DNA of 64,000 nt from Stenopsyche tienmushanensis (taxonomy: Eukaryota; Arthropoda; Insecta; Trichoptera; Stenopsychidae). The position numbers were made by a program, and so were the translations under genes. Below the pieces are notes generated by a model. It worked only from the letters and a program-made list of their open reading frames with translations. It did not search any database and was not told the DNA's origin. Below, piece by piece: positions 36,786 through 49,599 of this stretch. The stretch lies in contig WACJ01000059.1 in the NCBI GenBank assembly GCA_008973525.1, positions 558,001-622,000 of the forward strand, read 5' to 3'. How positions within the stretch are numbered: the first letter of the stretch is position 1; every line of letters starts with the position of its first letter.

Positions 36786-37298
36786 GTGTTTAATGACGTA
36801 CAATTTCATTGTCAATTAATTTTGTTTTCTACATTTTTCACCTTAAAATATAAAAGCATTCTCACACCAATCTCGAAAGCAATTCGAACGTCACAATTAT
36901 TTATGTTCCCCACGTCCATGATCGATCAATACAAAATGTTCCCATATCAATGCATACTCTTTAAGGCAGTATTTGCGGCCGTTGGTCTTTCTACTATTTT
37001 TCTCCATCAATTTAAATACGGCGCTCAAGATGCGGACCCAAAGTTTGACCCTGACCTTTGTTCTGAGAATTTGCCGGCGTTTTTCTTAGGTAATCAAAGT
37101 AACAGATCAAAGCACTTTAAAAGTAGACGGTCGCAATTAATTGTTTCGAAAGCTTTTAAGACGCATAAATGCTCTAAGCGCTCTAGTAATATATTAAAAA
37201 GCGCCACAAATCCCCGTGTAATTGAATCGAAACCGTTGTCCTGGTTGCCACAGAAACCGAAAAGAATTTATGCGTTGAAGGACCTCAGACGTATTTAA
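36786..37298 (+). CDS. Unidentified 170-residue open frame
   Basis: This is one of the longest uninterrupted frames in the window outside transposons. The predicted protein has one hydrophobic segment (about residues 54-76, core CILFKAVFAAVGLSTIF) and a lysine/arginine-rich C-terminal half. Codon use in the second half is less AT-biased than the background. I recognise no domain. There is no clear promoter, and the start could be any of several ATGs (for example at residue 40 or 45). It may be a lineage-specific gene, an exon or chance. Confidence 0.22.
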   Translation: MFNDVQFHCQLILFSTFFTLKYKSILTPISKAIRTSQLFMFPTSMIDQYKMFPYQCILFKAVFAAVGLSTIFLHQFKYGAQDADPKFDPDLCSENLPAFFLGNQSNRSKHFKSRRSQLIVSKAFKTHKCSKRSSNILKSATNPRVIESKPLSWLPQKPKRIYALKDLRRI

Positions 37299-40200
37299 AT
37301 CGACTTAAAGAAAGGCAGAGCTTCCTTATATTTTCGCCAAAATTATTTGCGCAGAAATTTTCGCTTAATTAGATCACCGGTTATTCGAGAGAATCGCTTA
37401 TTTAAAAACCGAAATGAATCACGTTTGGCTGCTTAATAAAAGCATTGATCATCTCTCAATCACAGGCGGTTTTTTTTTAAACTTAAATTCCTTTTGTTGT
37501 ATCTGAACTAATAATTGCTAACCGTCAAAGTTTCATTTTGACACATTTTCAGTTAACAATTTTCAACTCTCAAATAAGTCACATATAGCTTCAAATAGGT
37601 TTTAATTTGAAAGTGAATATGAAAATGTATTCATATGAAAAAAAAAGTGTCATGCCTTTAAATCAATTCATTTTGATGCAAGAACAAATCATCGGAGATG
37701 AAAATATCGAAAACGTTTCATCTTGTCTTTAGTATTAAAGTTGTTAACAATTTGATCCAACAATTCATGAAATCGTCTTAACACCTCGGTAAGATCAACA
37801 AACAACGTAAGGAATATCAGTAAAATAACATTAACTAAATAAAATCTGCAGAGCAGGATAACATAAGGTATAATAAATTTTTACCAGTTTTCATATCCAC
37901 TATTATCAAAATTATATTTCCTTTCTTCGTCATATCTAATTTTCAATAGTTCTTATTGAAAAGTTATATAAACCTCATTTTAAAAGCATTTTACATTCAG
38001 TTATACCTTCAAGGTCAAAATATTTTCCTTTTAAAGTCCTTGTTAAAGTTGCAAATAAATCATTCAACTTCCTCTGGAGTTACATCAACTATCATAGATG
38101 TAACAACATGACAAAACCCCTATCCCCTTCTATGAAAGATTGAACGTTCACTAATAGACGGTAGGGACCAAGTTGATTATCACTGCTTTTATACGACGTA
38201 CAACCTATAATATCTCTGCTGCTGTGTAATAACTGAGGAATAGATGATGTTAAAACTGACCAGCCTGAACCTGAACTATCACAACAATGCACGCAAGTGT
38301 ATATTGCAAAAATATTTAAATCTTTAGTTTCATATACCAAAACCACAAGTAACACTAATTAAAAAATAGTACTTACCAAAGAGTTCTAGCTGCAGGACAA
38401 TCTCAAGATCTGACCATGCTTTGGAGTACGGCTCATCTGTCATTCTATTCAATCTCATCATTCAATTCTAATTCCTCATATGTGTGTGCATCATATGTCT
38501 GAAATGACATTTTTAAAAGGGGTTGATGTGGAAATCAAATATCTTCTTCGGGGTCGTAATTGCACCATTGGTTGATGAAGCAGTATCATTAAATTAGAGA
38601 GGGCAATTAGGCTTTCAATAAGGGCATAATCGGAAGCCGATAAGATTAGGTAAATTGTATGCGAGGTCGGGTCCCTATTGCAAGGTTGGGGGTTCATTTC
38701 TGGTCCCCAATATCAGTACTAATGCAAAGATATTGGTGGCAGATAGCACAGCATGACATTATGCTTCATCTGATATAACTTCTGATGTGGTCGGATTACG
38801 ACCAACTACTCCAACGACGCAACGATATAGATCTGGACGACCCGAACTTACGCCCGTTTTAACCCCACCAATACACAAGCAAACCCTATTTTATCTACTA
38901 GAAAATACGCCAAAATCTCCAGTCGCTTCTGAAATAGAAAACAGATAAAAAACAACGAGTGTCGCTTTATTAAAATAATAAAAAGTACGCGTATCGGGGT
39001 GACGCCCTTAGCTGAGTTTTTGTTGCTACATTTTATTAGTAGAGGACATCTTTTAATTAGTGCCGGCACGATGCCGCCAGGGCCTAATTAGTATATCTGA
39101 ACACTTGAATGCCGCTTAAGCCTTCTAAGCCGTAATCAAAATTGGTAAACAAATCTCTTCAGAATTGGATTTCGCGGAAACTTCGCCCAAACTTGCTTCC
39201 CCCGAATACTAAGGCTCACAATAAATGTATTAATAAACGTTCGTAAGGTTTCCAATCTTAGCCGACTTATTTGAAGAAGCACTCGAAGGTTGATCAGGAG
39301 AGTCTTTCCGCTGATTTTCAAAATAAATTTCTTAAATACTCCAAATAGAACCATTAGAAAAATATTGGCAATACTTGAAAGTGAAAATAATACAAATTCT
39401 TTCTTTGTTTCAGGTAAGCCACAATGAGATTCGCAATACGAAATATTTCGATTTGGGTAAGCGTTGACGTTTTCAAATTTATCATCCTCGTTTATACTAT
39501 CTGCTGCTTTGAATATGATGGTGGTTTATGATCATTAATCTACCGTCGGTGGATGAGTCGATGTAATAACCGACTGATCTAATATTTCATGTAAATACGT
39601 ATTTATGACTAAATTATGAAGAATGCGCTTTTAACAGCGCAACCAACGAAGATTCGATAGCATAAACGAGCACATGCATAGCATATGATTCAAGAAGCAT
39701 TATATGTATAAGAAGGATACTTGAGTTATAGTTGAAGTATATAAATCTTCCAAGTTCGATATAATTATAAGATCGACAGTCATTCTGTTAATGACTTTAA
39801 AATGAACTACCCCTACAACCCTGCAAGGCAATTAAACACAAAATCTAACGAGTATAAAATACAAATCTTGCAAGATCAAAAGCATCGAAATATGTGGGAC
39901 ATTGAGTATCAATAATTTGGAGCAGCGAACAGTTATGAGAAAATAAGGATTTGTTCAGATCATAATTTGAGATGCAGGTAGCTACCAAAAATCTTCCTTT
40001 GATTTTTATCAGTATAAATATTTCTAAAGTCATTTTAACGTAACAATGGTCTCTAAATTTTCTAAACATTGCTCATTTAGAATATTTTGTTAATCAGAAT
40101 ATCATAATTTTAATAAGAATAATTTCATACCGATTTTTGACAGTTTGAAAACAAATATACCCCGTGAAATTTGTGATTGGATATGCATAATATTCATATT

Positions 40201-41674
40201 AACGAATTTTCGCCGAATCACTTTTAGATATGTTAAAACACTGAAAGGGTCACTCGTCTGGTTTTATATGTAAATTTATGTATGGAGCTATTTTCGTGAT
40301 TCTTCTATGCAAATAATCAGTCCAATTAGTTGTTATATACACCAGGATATAACAGGATAAATTACATAAGCCCATTGGCACTGTTTTGAGTATGTCAACC
40401 CTCATGTCGGCGTGACACGCTCGTCTCCTCTTCCATCAGCCATTTTGAAGTTCATGTCTCATATTAAAGTCGCATATGCGAATAAACAGCAAAAGTTACG
40501 TGATAGGAGTAGACAGATCCCGGGTGAGAGGGGTGGGCGTGTTTGTCCGTACAATCAAATCTAATATAAATGGAAATCTGAACCCTTTCCCTCCAGCGAC
40601 ACAGGGAGGGATCCTTTATGGGACACCCCATCCGCTTCCCATGGATGCTAATAATATTGGAAAAGCAACTGTTCGAAAACAAGACGAACACACATACTCG
40701 CCTGCCTCCTCCATATGGAGTCTTTTTCCAGGACGATAACGTCGCTACGATCCCATATCTCTAATTGATACTTGACAGCCGTTAACGTCGCGATTCCTCG
40801 CTCATTAAGTCGACAGATTTAAAAACCCACAAAGAAGGTTGAAAACCTTCAAAATCAATTATTCGGTTAAAATAAATCCTACTTTGGAAACAGGACTAAT
40901 CTCCAATCAGGAGCGCTCGACTTAGCACGATTCCATCGTCTCCGATACGATCATTCATCCTTACTGTTAACACGATAAAACCATTTTCTAGCTTATAATT
41001 CTTTCCAGTCTGAGATGATTCATTTAATAAATCGCATAATGCTATTTTAATGGACACAAACTTGATTGAGTGCTCCCGAGGGAGATCCGGCTGTTAATAA
41101 AAATCGCCTTATTTATGCATTTGAATCCCACGTTGCCTCAAATTCAGACATTATTGAACTGATTGGCGTCTTTGTAACGCGATTAATTTTACTTCATTAT
41201 TTCATTATCAAAATCAAAATTATATATTGTTCGACCTTCAGACGAACATAATTTAGACGACATAAAGATCGATCTTTCATAAATACGTCTATATTTTATC
41301 ACTTATAACTTCATTATACTGAATGTACATATCAAATAGATAATAACTCATATGAACTAACAAAAATGGATATTTTCTTTATTGCATGACCAAATTTAAA
41401 ATTAAAAGTACCGTTATTATATGAGAAATATATGATACAAAGTATATTTTATATGCTTGTATTGATCCTCATAGTCTTATACATACATATTAAAGCTAAC
41501 ATAAGGTTACTAAAATAAGGATTTCTATGTAAAAGCAGCTAGTCTAGTCAAGCTAGTCAATTATTGATAGATTGCCTTGTCCAACATTATCAATCGATCG
41601 AAAATATCAATGCTTCTGAACTCTCAAAATTAAATTAAGTTCTCAAAAACTCTACAAATAACACACTATATTCT
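37299..41674. other. Gene-free stretch
   Basis: No supported gene. A short dispersed repeat copy lies at 39911-39969. A GGGGGTTCATTTCTGGTCCC stretch near 38685 only superficially resembles a tRNA arm. The frame at 40476-40739 runs over a slightly GC-rich patch that is also partly open on the other strand (40464-40691), so it is not convincing. The rest is AT-rich. Confidence 0.45.
39911..39969 (+). repeat. Short dispersed repeat, copy 3
   Basis: AATAATTTGGAGCAGCGAAC, then a purine-rich stretch and AAGGATTTGTTCAGATCATA. Same family as 531-586 and 61471-61530. Confidence 0.5.
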
Positions 41675-41990
41675 TCTTTTTACGATTGGATATCCGTTAT
41701 CGGATGTAGGTGATCTCCATAAGATTCTTTTCTAGAAAACTCTTATATGGCGTTTTCCTTTTGCCTTCCACGTGTGGAAGGCAAAGTTAGAGTAGGGTTG
41801 TTAGAATAGGTTTTTTTAAGTTATAATTGAATTTATGAGTGAAATTAACATTATTTTAAATTATATTGTCATTCTTGTTACAAATCAAGTTACGCATGAG
41901 CATACCAAAATTATTGGTAGACTGCGATTATTTTCCAAAATCTGGATTTGAACCCGAAATTTTATAATAATAAACAACTAAACTTTATTA
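41675..41990 (-). mobile_element. tRNA-headed SINE, copy 2
   Basis: The minus strand has GTTTAG and then CGGGTTCAAATCCAG about 25 bases on. The tail TTATGGAGATCACCTACATC matches the tail of the copy at 36418-36775. The middle includes a perfect 12-bp inverted repeat with a 2-nt centre (arms 41760-41771 and 41774-41785, core CCTTCCAC/GTGGAAGG) that is missing from the other copy. Confidence 0.5.
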
Positions 41991-44900
41991 AAAATTGATA
42001 ATTTTGATGATATAACATATTTAAAATATCTCATCCAATTTATTGCCATGTTAAACTCAAATCTGATGTACCCTAAGACAATCATTCATTATGAAATATA
42101 TTTAGGATTCTTTATCGTGGCCCTATTTTTGCGTTTCAAATTACCTCCGAAGCTCTGGAGCCTGTTTCAATTTTTTGGAGATATCTCTGACGCCATTATT
42201 TGTAGATTTCTACAAGCCTCTGTTATAAGATTCCTATCATGCATGTTTACATACATTTTTAAGGACAAACGGCTCTCGCATCCAATATAAAAAATGGATC
42301 GATCATATCGAAAGCTCGCCATCTTCCTTGCCTTCGAAAAGCTCGCATGATATATTCGGAACGGAGGAAAGCTATCTATTTACATTTATAATTGCCTGCT
42401 TTACCTATTGTGTCTCCCGAAAAGCCTGTTCAAATAGTGTGGCTGTGAAACGTGATATTTTATTTGAAGAGATTTCGTTATACCTGTCGAGACTTACAAA
42501 AAGAATATGCGCATTATACACGAGTATAACTTTACATTGTTCTCGCTTTATCTCTGCTCGCATCTTCCTTTACATATTGCTAGATATTTTTCAATGGTTC
42601 CGTACCTTGGTGCCCTGTTGCATGATGAGGGTTAGAGGAAATAATAGAATTATCCATAATAATATCATGCTGGAAACGTAACATGAGAGGCAACAATACA
42701 CTTATGAATATTGGATAACGTCCAAGAAAGAAAAATGTGGAGGACGAGAAGCGAGCAACAGTTATGGCGTTTGCAGATGGTGCGTAACCAGTTGCGTCCT
42801 CATTCATTGAACGAAACTCATGTCTGGATATCGATCTCTCTTCAAGATATAAACTGGAGAAAATCATCCAGAAATAGCCATCCAGCGAATCTCTAATCAT
42901 CACAAGGATCAATAGTATAAAAGGAATAAAACGGCCTTCAATATAATTCTTCTAATGCGATTGCACGCAATAAGAAATTGATCTGCAAAATTATTATACT
43001 GCACCAAGAAAATATTATTTCTTCGACATTTAAACGATGAATTCGATCCATAATGCTTTCCTTATAAATCCAGCAGAGTCACTTCACTACCCACGAAATT
43101 CGTAAGATATTCCTCCTTCAAAGCCTCTTTCAATCGTAATGATTCAAGCTTTTATACGCTGTAACAAGTTGAAATCCGATATTATTTCGCTTTTAAATCC
43201 TGTCGATTTTTTAAGTCTTTGATCATGGAAGCATATCGTATAGGAATATTGGCATTATAATAATCAAATTTGATGTTTTATTCAAGCTTTTATTGATATT
43301 TTTGCAATACATTAATAATTGAATTATCGATACTTTTTTATAAAATATTGTAATTTGATTTGATTTGATTTTTATGATTATATTATATACGTATATTATA
43401 CTATCGGTCAAACTTGGTCTATCTTAAATTTCTGATTAAGATTTTCTAATTGATTACAATATATTTTTACAATCATTTCGTTTAGTCTAAGTAATTTAAA
43501 CTCGATAAATCCTTGCACATCCAACTAAGTACAATAATAACCATTCGCATGATTAAACCAGATTTGGTATTTGTGTATATATAATAATTTGGAGACAGTC
43601 ATTTTTTACGATTTAAAACGTCATAGATGATTTATAAATACAATATACGAAACTATTAAGAAGTTTATCGATTTTCTCGACTATTAAGAAATGCTTGTTA
43701 TCTGTTGGTTGTGAATAATTCATCTGACATCCATTCGGTTTGCCTTATCATAAGGTTTTAAATTATTATATACAATGGTTATCTACATCTAGACACATTT
43801 ATACATAAAATATCTAATGGAACTTTATTTCTCTTAGCAATAAAATAAGAATTTATATCAAATGTAGACTAAAACAAGACACATTGTAAAGTTTAGTGCA
43901 TAAAAATTATTTTCGAAAATACGTCTAATCCTCTAATATTGTATCATTATGTGCAATAAAAATAATTGAGGTGGATTTCGAACTGACGTGACCAACTTTA
44001 ATGGTGCATATTTACCACAAATTTGACCGTCCTTTATTACACTTTTGTTGTACTCTTTATTTTTTTGTGATTTAATTTTGTTTAGGATTCAGAGATCAAA
44101 TGGAGGCTGCAATATGAAACTAAAATAAGATCTCATTATGGGCGAAGGGAGCTTCCCCTTTTGAAAGCTTAGCGCCTACAAATCGGATCGCTTTCGTCGT
44201 CTAATTAGATGACTCGAAGTATAAACGAGAAGAACAGTTCTCAGATATTAAATTGATTTGCTTAATATAATTTTAAATATAAGGGGTGGAATGTCACTGC
44301 TTGTTTAAATATCCATTGTGCATTATTTTTTTCGTATATGCAGCCCGGTTCTGTATTTTGAGAATCAATATCGCCAAAGCTTCAATTCTGCAAAGCTTAT
44401 ACGAAAGCCTCTGTTTACATTTCACAAGCCTCTCCCTTCTCGATACCCCTTTCGAACTTTTTATCCCATTTCCTAAACAAAAAGACCTCGCATGCCTCCG
44501 AGTGCGTCACTATTTTTTACATAGCCAAGCACAATGCATTCGTAATAGAAAAAAATTGAAAGGTTGTGTCATTGCGTGTCGGGACGGGATGGCATTCGAG
44601 ATGACACAAAATGACAGGAGAACCACCGTAACTAACGAATTCGGCGATGAACTCTGTTAAAAATAAATCCATGCTCCATTTGGAACGATAAAAAAATCAA
44701 TCTGCATACAATCAATATTCATATGTAAGAATGCACCTATGCGGACAAAATATCGCTTCACTTTTCGGACAACCCTCATTTTTGCTCTCTTCAAAATGAA
44801 AAGCTTCAAGAAGGCGTAAATATATATTAGAAGAAAAAAAAACAGTTCTCGTTCAGCGAACATTAAAGTAGGCCGCATCCTTTCTAAAACGAAATACCTA

Positions 44901-47751
44901 CGGAAGAGATTATTCACCGAAGTCTTTACCTGCTATTGTTGGCGGAGATTGCATAAAACGAAAAAAATCATTGTTCGCTTAAAATATAGTGTTGCAATGG
45001 ACTCAAAGATAGGAATGCAAAGATTTTGCATTCAAGCTAAATAATATTGCTCCGAACCAGGTTTTAACCCCTTTGTACAATGAAAATATTTTTGATGTAA
45101 ATTCAATCATGGAAGTTACTCAAATTATCACTTTTTCAATTCAGTACTATATTAAAACTTCTTTAATTCGATATTTTTGAATTTAAATATCTCAAAAATA
45201 TTAAAAAATAAATTATATTCACACATAAATGTAATATTTCGCGCAAAATAATTTTTACAATTGTGATTTTGATTTTAAAATGATTGTGAATTTATCTTCT
45301 TGTATTAATTATTGATATTTTAAAAGAAAAAATGAACTGCTTAAATGTATGCCTCTCTGTTCTGTATGTAATTTTACAACCTTTGCTTTTTAAAATACCT
45401 TAAAACGTAGTTATTCAATCAATACAAGCTCCATTCTCTTACTTAATATCTTCACACGAATGAAGACGATATAAAATATGTTTATTCCATAAAGCCTCCC
45501 AATATATAGTTACACTTCTTCGCTCTTTTATCTTGGATGTCTTTTTATAAACAAGTAATTTTGGGGGTATAAGTGCCTCCTGTTACAGTAGTCATCTGTG
45601 ACGTGAATTCGAATAGTAAAAATCCTTTATCATCCAAAAAAAATAGTTGTCATTGCCTTTCTAACAATGCTACCTTTTCCATGTTTAGGAAAAAATAAAG
45701 ACTTTTGCTTCCATTAAATTAAATTTAAACTGGAAACAGGAACTTTATGATATACTCAAGTTTTTGCTTACAGTCACTAAATGAAATAGTTGTAAATTGA
45801 AAACACTTTCATCAAATGTCTTTTTTAAAAATATGTCAACATTCTCAGGACTTATCTTGCACTTATTTAAGACGAATCTAATTTTAAATGAGTGTATTTC
45901 AAATAAATCTTTATATGATACTTATTTCATTCAGTATTTAGAGCACTTTCGTTCAATTCTCTCTCAAAAGAAAGTGATCTACTTTATGATATTTTTCTTC
46001 AGAAACAATTAATCTAAAATCCCTTGAAAAAACACTTGTCCCAAAATTATACTATATATAATCAAGGGGTAGATATTTTATAAACTATTATCACTCTGTT
46101 CAATTTTCTAATCGTAAACAGATATTTATATCGAATTCGACTATAATAATTGCAATATTCACAGCAGTATTCTAGAATTGAATTTTCATATCAAAAGAGT
46201 TATAAATCTATTCTTAAGTAATCAAGTTCTAAATCAACAGCACTCATGAACAAATCGCCCCTCAACAGGTTTAATTTTATTAACGACGTCGATTCAAGAA
46301 CTTGATTCTCCATATATAGCCAGGAAGAAGAATCACCCTCGAAGCACCACGCAATGAGGATTATTTTAAATGACAAAGACTCTAAGGACTTGTGCATGTA
46401 TCACACTAAATATAGATACGAACTACCATTTAAAAGCGAACCATTACGTGTGTTCCGCTCATTTCCCATCCAGTCAGATCAATTTATACGGAAACATTAC
46501 CTTAATAGCTGCATCCTACTGACATTGCCTTAAGCCTTTAGCTGATTAAAAATGAATGGATTAATTATTTATCCTCAGCGAGCTCGTCCCTGTAAAATAT
46601 ATGTTTCAGTTTCTGAAGAGTGATTCATATAAATATGTATTTCAATACACCTCGTCGATTTATTCCGGTCTTTTGATTCATTTCCTCTGATACTTATATT
46701 TGGCATTTTAATAATCGTCATCCAATTTCATTTTTGCTGACTCACTTCCGACTTCTGAGAGTTGCTTTCGTCGTGCTTCTCTATACGTCGTCCGTAGAAA
46801 AGAGATTAACATCTAAAATAAATATCTTATGGTAATAAAATATTTTCTTATATGATTCATATATTAGATATACGAGAAAACGTGTTTCCATATTCATATT
46901 TGACATTATGTCGTATATTGTAATACTTGGCGCGTTTATAACTTCATCAGTGTAAATATATTATTTATATAATTAATTGTAAAAGACAAATATTTGCAAA
47001 ATATTACTCCATTGCAGCCGTCAAACCACTGATAACAGCTACGCTCATGTAAAAGTAAATGTTAGTTTATTACACATTTCAAAAATCTCATTCAATCACA
47101 ATAATGATAAAATAAAGTAATCATCATTAAGGAAATTAGTTTAAACAGCAAAAATATGGCCGTTGACATTGATCTGGTGATCTTCTTATTGACGTCACTA
47201 GAGATAGATCGAGTGGAGGATCGAAAATCGCGCCCCTTCTTTCGAAAATAAAGTGCGTTCGTCGCGCTCCAAGTGACCCTTGGGTGTGGCCTTCACGGCC
47301 GAATAAGGTGACGGTCGGGCACTGTCACAGCGGCAAAAGCAACGAAATGAGGGTCTAAAAATTCGACCGGAGATTTCGAAACGGTATAGCGAAAAATGTG
47401 CTGATCTTGGACTTGTGGATAGTGTAACCACCAAGACTATGAGAAGTCATTATATCGGCTCGAATTTTTGTTATGACATATATTTGGATCGATGGATTTT
47501 TGAATAATTTTTATATCATGAAATAAATTCTAGATCAATGAAAGTTCTATGCTTTTTCTACAAAGTATCTGAACACTAAGAAACTGTTACTTTACCAAAT
47601 AACAGGATGCGAAAATGGTTACTACGGAGCGTGAAGACAGGAAATTGTTTAAAAAATTCGACGGAACAAAATCGGAAGAATAAATTTTACAAGAACGGAA
47701 AAGAAGAAGATGTAATGAAGCTTATCTGAAAGTCGATTATATTTCATACTA
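41991..47751. other. Long gene-free stretch
   Basis: Open frames at 42328-42681, 44286-44660 (plus) and 42580-42912 (minus) have no recognisable domains, and some overlap on opposite strands. The region 47200-47440 is distinctly richer in GC (for example GTGTGGCCTTCACGGCCG near 47284) and is open on the minus strand for 78 codons, but nothing identifies it. A TTTGA tandem run (about five units) lies near 43350-43368. Confidence 0.45.
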
Positions 47752-49066
47752 CAGTGTACTCTCGATTATCCGGGTACGGATTATCCGGTTTGCGGATTAT
47801 CCGTGCCTGAAATATATTTTTTTTTTCAAACATTTTTTTTAATTTTTGATACTCGGATAATAAGGCAATTTCCGAATAGTACTGATGTATTATATACAAA
47901 GCAATAGGGATGATGCTTGTATCTTATCTACCAAAACAAACGCCTTTTCTCATGTTTTAATTACCTTGCTTTTCAAAACAAATCAAGAATTTAAGAAATC
48001 TTGTTTATACGAGGACAGAAATCACAACGAGAGTAAAATTGTAAAAATGAACCCGGGGTGATAAGAGCTTGATTACTAAAACTAACCTGTATAGTAGGAT
48101 GATCGCGTATTTGCGAGCGAATTCCAATTATTCAGAAAGTACACTCGTGTACGTTGAGCTCGGAGAGAAACAGACGTTGTGAGCGAAATGTTGGGCGACG
48201 AAAATGTTAAATTGAGCACCCGGCTTAACCCTTTGAGTAGTGAGCTAATTTAAAATCTTCATTGTCGTAAATGTTAAATTTGCTTGTCCGCCACTTATCA
48301 TCCATACAAATCGTATGAAGCTTATATTTAACACTCTCGCCGCCCAACATGAATCTGTGTTGTTTCTCACGGGGTCAAAATTCGATAGTCGGAGCTTAAA
48401 CAGAAGGAATAGCGATACTAGCGATCGATAAGCTTGACTCTGTCGTTAGTCAAATTAACAAAAAGGTAAGGAAGTTCGAATAGACAAAGGTAGGAATGCA
48501 AGAATTGTCATCTGAAAGACATTATAGAAAGACGTCCATATTTGCAAGTCGTTATAGAAATACGTAACAATGAGACGCTAGATTCGTTTTTCAAAGACTC
48601 GGACTTTAAAGACGCGCATATCTGATGAACGCAGCGACGAACTAGTTAAATAAATAAATACTCGATAGCACACACAATATTCGGTAATTTCTTTAAATAA
48701 ACAGTACACTTGAAATTAATTCATCATATCATTGGCACATAATTATTAGTCGATAAATTTGGGTTAACGAATCTATACAATCGTGCGATATACGCAGAAA
48801 CCAAACTGCGCTACATTTTATCCGTCTCTGTCTTTCTCCGAGCTCAGCGTACAAGAGTGCTCTTTCTGAATCATCGGAATTCAATCGCAAATACGCGATG
48901 ATCCTACCATACAGGTAAATAATGAGTATTAAAATTATGAAATAAAAATTTGTATTGTAAATATGATGTTATAATCGAAACCAAGTAGAATTTTGATAAT
49001 TTAGATTATCCGTGTTTGTCCTCTTCGGCAGTCCCCCGGATAATCGGATAACCGGAGTCTACACTA
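47752..49066 (+). mobile_element. Tigger/pogo-like element with fold-back insert (copy B)
   Basis: The element begins CAGTGTACTCTCGATTATCC after TA and ends near CCGGATAATCGGATAACCGG followed by AGTCTACACTA, with TA at 49067-49068. Its 5' and 3' flanks match copy A at 13086-14286, including TTGTAAATATGATNTTATA close to the right end. No transposase motif was recognised here. Most of the interior is the inverted-repeat insert at 48085-48916. Confidence 0.82.
48085..48916. repeat. Fold-back insert with ~90-bp inverted arms in Tigger copy B
   Basis: The left arm starts ACCTGTATAGTAGGATGATC and the right arm ends with its near-exact complement (GATCCTACCATACAGGT). The arms pair over roughly 90 bases, including CGCGTATTTGCGA and GAGCTCGGAGA. 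The loop includes TTAACCCTTTGAGTAGTGAG at 48223-48242, which resembles a single piggyBac-type end. The same arms occur inside copy A, so this insert is part of the family and not a private insertion. Confidence 0.75.
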
Positions 49067-49068
49067 TA

Positions 49069-49599
49069 AATGCAACACAAAACAAAACAAAATTTACAGC
49101 AGCAGTGATGAGTCAGATTTTCGATCAAATACATCTCCAATTGCTAATAGCAGTACACGATGTGATTTTTTTTTTACCAATAATGATGATTTTAGTCCAA
49201 ATTTAAAAAAAAGCTCTATTGGTCAAAAATCAATCGGATGCCATGTAATATTTATTTACTTTATAAATATTCTATATAAAAATTACAAAATATTTTTTCC
49301 TAAAAATGTTGCAAAGTCATTTAGGACCTGATAGAATCTTCTTTTTGTAAAGACCGCATAGGCGCAAATGGATTTCAATGATTGCATGCTGTTATTAAAT
49401 TTTCGCTTTTGACCTTAGGCGTTTATTTCTGAGTGTTCAGATGTATAAATAGAATGGGTTTTATTTTTAAATTTGATTGAATAATCCAATTAATTATTTA
49501 ATCCGACGGTGTGGGGTCAAATGGAGGATGTGGAGAGTCGTGATTGTGATGCGTGCAATGCGGATAAGTGACGTTTTTCATTAAAGCAGAAGAAGTGGA
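49069..49599. other. AT-rich flank upstream of the CpG island
   Basis: AT-rich sequence changing abruptly to GC-rich DNA at about 49560-49600. No gene or element is seen. Confidence 0.5.

Noticed and set aside
38670..38710. tRNA-like GGGGGTTCATTTCTGG
   Set aside because: It lacks the invariant B-box bases and a cloverleaf; kept out as chance similarity.
42328..44660. Frames of 110-124 codons at 42.3-42.9 and 44.3-44.7 kb
   Set aside because: Amino-acid composition follows the AT-rich background, some overlap on opposite strands, and no family is recognised.
47198..47434. 78-codon minus frame in a GC-richer patch
   Set aside because: No domain, repeat partner, splice site or promoter signal supports it.
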